A stretch of DNA of 64,000 nucleotides from Leisingera aquimarina DSM 24565 (GTDB lineage Bacteria > Pseudomonadota > Alphaproteobacteria > Rhodobacterales > Rhodobacteraceae), in the NCBI RefSeq assembly GCF_000473165.1, contig NZ_KI421504.1, forward strand, positions 3,448,094-3,512,093, given 5' to 3'. The translations under genes and the position numbers were made by a program. The notes under the pieces were generated by a model. The model had not been told where the DNA came from. It did not search any database and saw only the letters and a list, made by a program, of their open reading frames with translations. This document shows, in pieces, positions 61,868 through 64,000 of this stretch; within the stretch, counting starts at the first letter, position 1; each line of letters opens with the position of its first letter.

Positions 61868-64000
61868 CCCTAAGCACTTCCCAAACTCTCAGCGGGGTGA
61901 ACGGCATGTCCACTTGCCGCACGCCGCGATCCCAGACCGCGTCCTGCATCGCATTTGCAACAGCAGCCAGCGCGCCAACGGTGCCTGCCTCGCCGCAGCC
62001 CTTCATCCCCATCGGATTCCGGGTCGACGGCACAGGCTCGGAGGTAAAACCAATCATGGGGACGCCGCTGGCCCGCGGCAAGGCATAGTCCATGAACGAA
62101 GCTGTGAGCAGTTGTCCGTCAGAATCATAGACAACACGTTCCAGCATGGCCTGTCCCAGCCCCTGCGCCACCCCGCCATGCACTTGCCCTTCGGCCAGCA
62201 TCGGGTTGATCAGATTACCAAAATCGTCAACTACAGTGTAGCGCTCCACGTCGGCTTGCCCAGTCTCCGGATCGATAACAATTTCGGCAATATGCGCGCC
62301 GTTCGGAAACGACCGCCCCGGCAGCCGGGCCCGCGCCGCGTGACGCTGCAGATCAAGCCGCCCTTGCGCGCGGGCCATCTCTGCCGCTTCCAGCATCGTG
62401 GGGGTCAGGTTCGATCCCGGTGCCCGGAAGGTTTCGCCGTCAAACTCGACCGCCACTTCGTCCACACCCATCTCCTCCGCCAGGAAGGGGATGAAGGCGG
62501 CAATCATCGCATCCACTGCGGCCAGCGTGGCGTTCGCCTGTGTTGTCACAGACCGCGATCCACCGGTGCCGCCGCCCGTGGCAATGCGGTCACTGTCGCC
62601 TTGGATAACATGGATGTTTTCCGCCGGGATACCGCTTTGGTCGGCCAGGAACTGGGCATAGACGGTCTCATGCCCTTGCCCGTTGCTTTGCGTGCCGACA
62701 TAGATATTCACCCGGCCACCCTCCAGAAACTCCACTTCCGCGCCTTCTGAAGGATCGCCCAAAATGCTTTCGATATAGTAACAGACCCCAACGCCCCGGT
62801 ACTTGCCGCGTTTACCATCTGCGGCGCGGCGGGCGGCGAATCCCTTCAGATCCGCCTCTTCCGCAGCCCGGCTCAGAACTTTATCGAAGTCGCCCACGTC
62901 ATAGGTTTCACCAGTCACGGTGCCATAGGGAAAGTCCGCCGGCTTGATGAAGTTGCGCCGCCGCAGCTCCAGCGGATCGACCCCCAGCTCGCGCGCCGCG
63001 CGGTCCATGACCCGTTCCAGCACATAGATCGCCTCGGGCCGCCCGGCGCCGCGGTAGGCATCCACCTGGGTGGTGTTGGTATAGATCCCTTCCACCTGCA
63101 GCCAGGCGGTTTGGATGTCATAGACACCGGCCAGAACCCGGCTGAACAACTGGGTCTGGATCGGCTGGCCGAAATGCGAATTGTAAGCGCCAAGGTTACA
63201 GCGGGTGCTGACGCGGTAACCAGTAATTTTCAGATCAGCGTCAAAGGCCAGTTCCGCCAGCGAGGTCAGATCCCGCCCGCCGTTGTCGCTCAGCATCGAC
63301 TCGGTCCGGTCGGCGATCCAGAACACCGGGCGGCCCAGCGCACGGGCTGCGTGAGCGACAGCGAAATACTCCGGGTAAGGAAAGGCCTTCATACCAAAGC
63401 CGCCGCCCACATCCGGAATCGTGACTTTGACGTCTGCCTCATCCAAGCGCAACTTGGCCGCCAGCTGGGACTTGATCGCCCAGACCCCCTGCCCGCCAAA
63501 GGTGAAATGCAGCCGCCCCCCGTGCCATTCCGCAAAGCAGCCGCGCGGTTCCATCGAATTGACGATAATACGGTTATCATCCACCTGCAGCGCGACGGTA
63601 TGGGCAGCGGTGCGGAACGCCTCGGCTGTTGCAGCCTCATCCCCCAGCCCCCAGTCAAAAGCGCGATTGCCCGGCACCTCTGCATGCAGCGGCTCACCAC
63701 CCGGCAAAACGTCCAACTTCGCAGGCAGATCATCAATGTCGAGCTCGATCAGTTCCCCCGCATCGCGAGCCTGATCCAGCGCCTCCGCAATGACCACCGC
63801 CACCGGTTCCCCCACATAGCGCACGCGGTCCCGCGCCAGCATCGGGCGTTCGGGCGCGGCGCCGCTGGAGCCATCCCGGTTCTTCACAGTGGTGCCATCC
63901 ATGGACACATCGATGCCGGCAGCCTCAAGATCCGCCAGGGTGATAACCGCATGGACACCTTCGCATTCGCGCGCATCCTCAACGTTCAGCGCCGTGATCA
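61845..64000 (-). CDS. xanthine dehydrogenase-family molybdopterin-binding subunit (CoxL-like), N-terminus off the window
   Basis: Large Moco-binding subunit of a molybdenum hydroxylase. The window holds about 718 codons; the frame is still open at 64000, with the aldehyde oxidase a/b hammerhead domain visible (ITALNVEDARECEGVHAVIT... VRYVGEPVAVVIAEALDQA). Moco-domain motifs are TFGGQGVWAIK, PDVGGGFGMKAFPYPE, AYRGAGRPEAIYVLER, GTQSNGQGHETV and GEAGTVGALAAVANAM (C-terminal Glu in GCGEAGT). Substrate undetermined; CO dehydrogenase-type, aldehyde or N-heterocycle hydroxylase are options. FAD and FeS subunits would lie beyond the right edge. Confidence 0.93.
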   Translation of the reverse strand, partial: ITALNVEDARECEGVHAVITLADLEAAGIDVSMDGTTVKNRDGSSGAAPERPMLARDRVRYVGEPVAVVIAEALDQARDAGELIELDIDDLPAKLDVLPGGEPLHAEVPGNRAFDWGLGDEAATAEAFRTAAHTVALQVDDNRIIVNSMEPRGCFAEWHGGRLHFTFGGQGVWAIKSQLAAKLRLDEADVKVTIPDVGGGFGMKAFPYPEYFAVAHAARALGRPVFWIADRTESMLSDNGGRDLTSLAELAFDADLKITGYRVSTRCNLGAYNSHFGQPIQTQLFSRVLAGVYDIQTAWLQVEGIYTNTTQVDAYRGAGRPEAIYVLERVMDRAARELGVDPLELRRRNFIKPADFPYGTVTGETYDVGDFDKVLSRAAEEADLKGFAARRAADGKRGKYRGVGVCYYIESILGDPSEGAEVEFLEGGRVNIYVGTQSNGQGHETVYAQFLADQSGIPAENIHVIQGDSDRIATGGGTGGSRSVTTQANATLAAVDAMIAAFIPFLAEEMGVDEVAVEFDGETFRAPGSNLTPTMLEAAEMARAQGRLDLQRHAARARLPGRSFPNGAHIAEIVIDPETGQADVERYTVVDDFGNLINPMLAEGQVHGGVAQGLGQAMLERVVYDSDGQLLTASFMDYALPRASGVPMIGFTSEPVPSTRNPMGMKGCGEAGTVGALAAVANAMQDAVWDRGVRQVDMPFTPLRVWEVLRDVSDAAE

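Noticed and set aside
1-64000. CRISPR array, insertion sequence or plasmid origin
   Set aside because: No regularly spaced direct repeats, transposase genes or replication initiator seen anywhere in the window.

Overview
The window looks like an ordinary chromosomal segment of a marine alphaproteobacterium of the family Rhodobacteraceae (Roseobacter group, Leisingera/Phaeobacter/Ruegeria-like). This rests on high GC, dense same-strand operons with 1-4 base start/stop overlaps, and family-typical genes: PutR/PutA, MaeB with a phosphotransacetylase-like tail, PrpE, a stand-alone Hint-domain protein, DUF817 and a TetR-controlled pspA. No species call is possible from sequence alone. No phage, insertion sequence, integrase or CRISPR array was seen.

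Layout. 1-5.5 kb: a periplasmic 5'-nucleotidase cut by the left edge; a translationally coupled DUF952-pyrD-arsC operon; a convergent thioesterase-thioesterase-MATE exporter operon. 5.6-15 kb: two tandem MerR paralogues followed by a fatty-acid beta-oxidation block (two acyl-CoA dehydrogenases, small conserved-looking ORF, GST, thiolase, cupin, FadB/FadJ-type hydratase/dehydrogenase) closed by a terminator. 15-21.5 kb: Hint protein, sulfotransferase, DMT exporter, acyl-CoA synthetase, a membrane protein resembling an M48 peptidase without its zinc histidines, and a MarR-regulated small membrane protein. 21.6-27 kb: SPOR-domain protein and the pyrimidine/deoxynucleoside salvage operon cdd-deoA-deoB-upp. 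27.5-36.9 kb: maeB, a GFA protein, prpE with a conspicuous TTGCAAATTTGCAA operator, an amidase, a probable 6S RNA, nadK and glyA.

37-44.7 kb: DUF817 protein; a TetR-pspA-yiaA-like envelope-stress module with four copies of one operator; an alpha/beta hydrolase; a MocE ferredoxin / MocD-like desaturase / class II aldolase cluster divergent from a LysR regulator. 44.7-47.2 kb: a large structured intergenic repeat, a preQ1-I riboswitch and the complete queCDEF operon that makes preQ1 from GTP-derived precursors. 47.4-49.1 kb: an orphan gene of unknown function, overlapping tail-to-tail with an XRE-type regulator, next to tRNA-Leu(UAA). 49.2-64 kb: TPR protein, putR/putA, rhomboid protease, GFA protein, SuhB-like phosphatase, MDR oxidoreductase, divergent metR/metF, thioesterase, DUF2867, DUF2235 hydrolase and a molybdopterin-binding xanthine-dehydrogenase-family subunit cut by the right edge.

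The themes are fatty-acid and short-chain acyl-CoA catabolism (beta-oxidation block, acyl-CoA synthetase, PrpE, MaeB), nucleoside and queuosine metabolism, and one-carbon metabolism (GlyA, MetF). Nothing here is clearly a new defence or mobile system. The items most worth following are the TetR/PspA operator array, the MocD/MocE/aldolase cluster, the M48-like protein lacking catalytic histidines, the tRNA-adjacent orphan/XRE pair, the tandem MerR pair, and the non-coding elements (6S RNA, preQ1 riboswitch, stacked palindromes).
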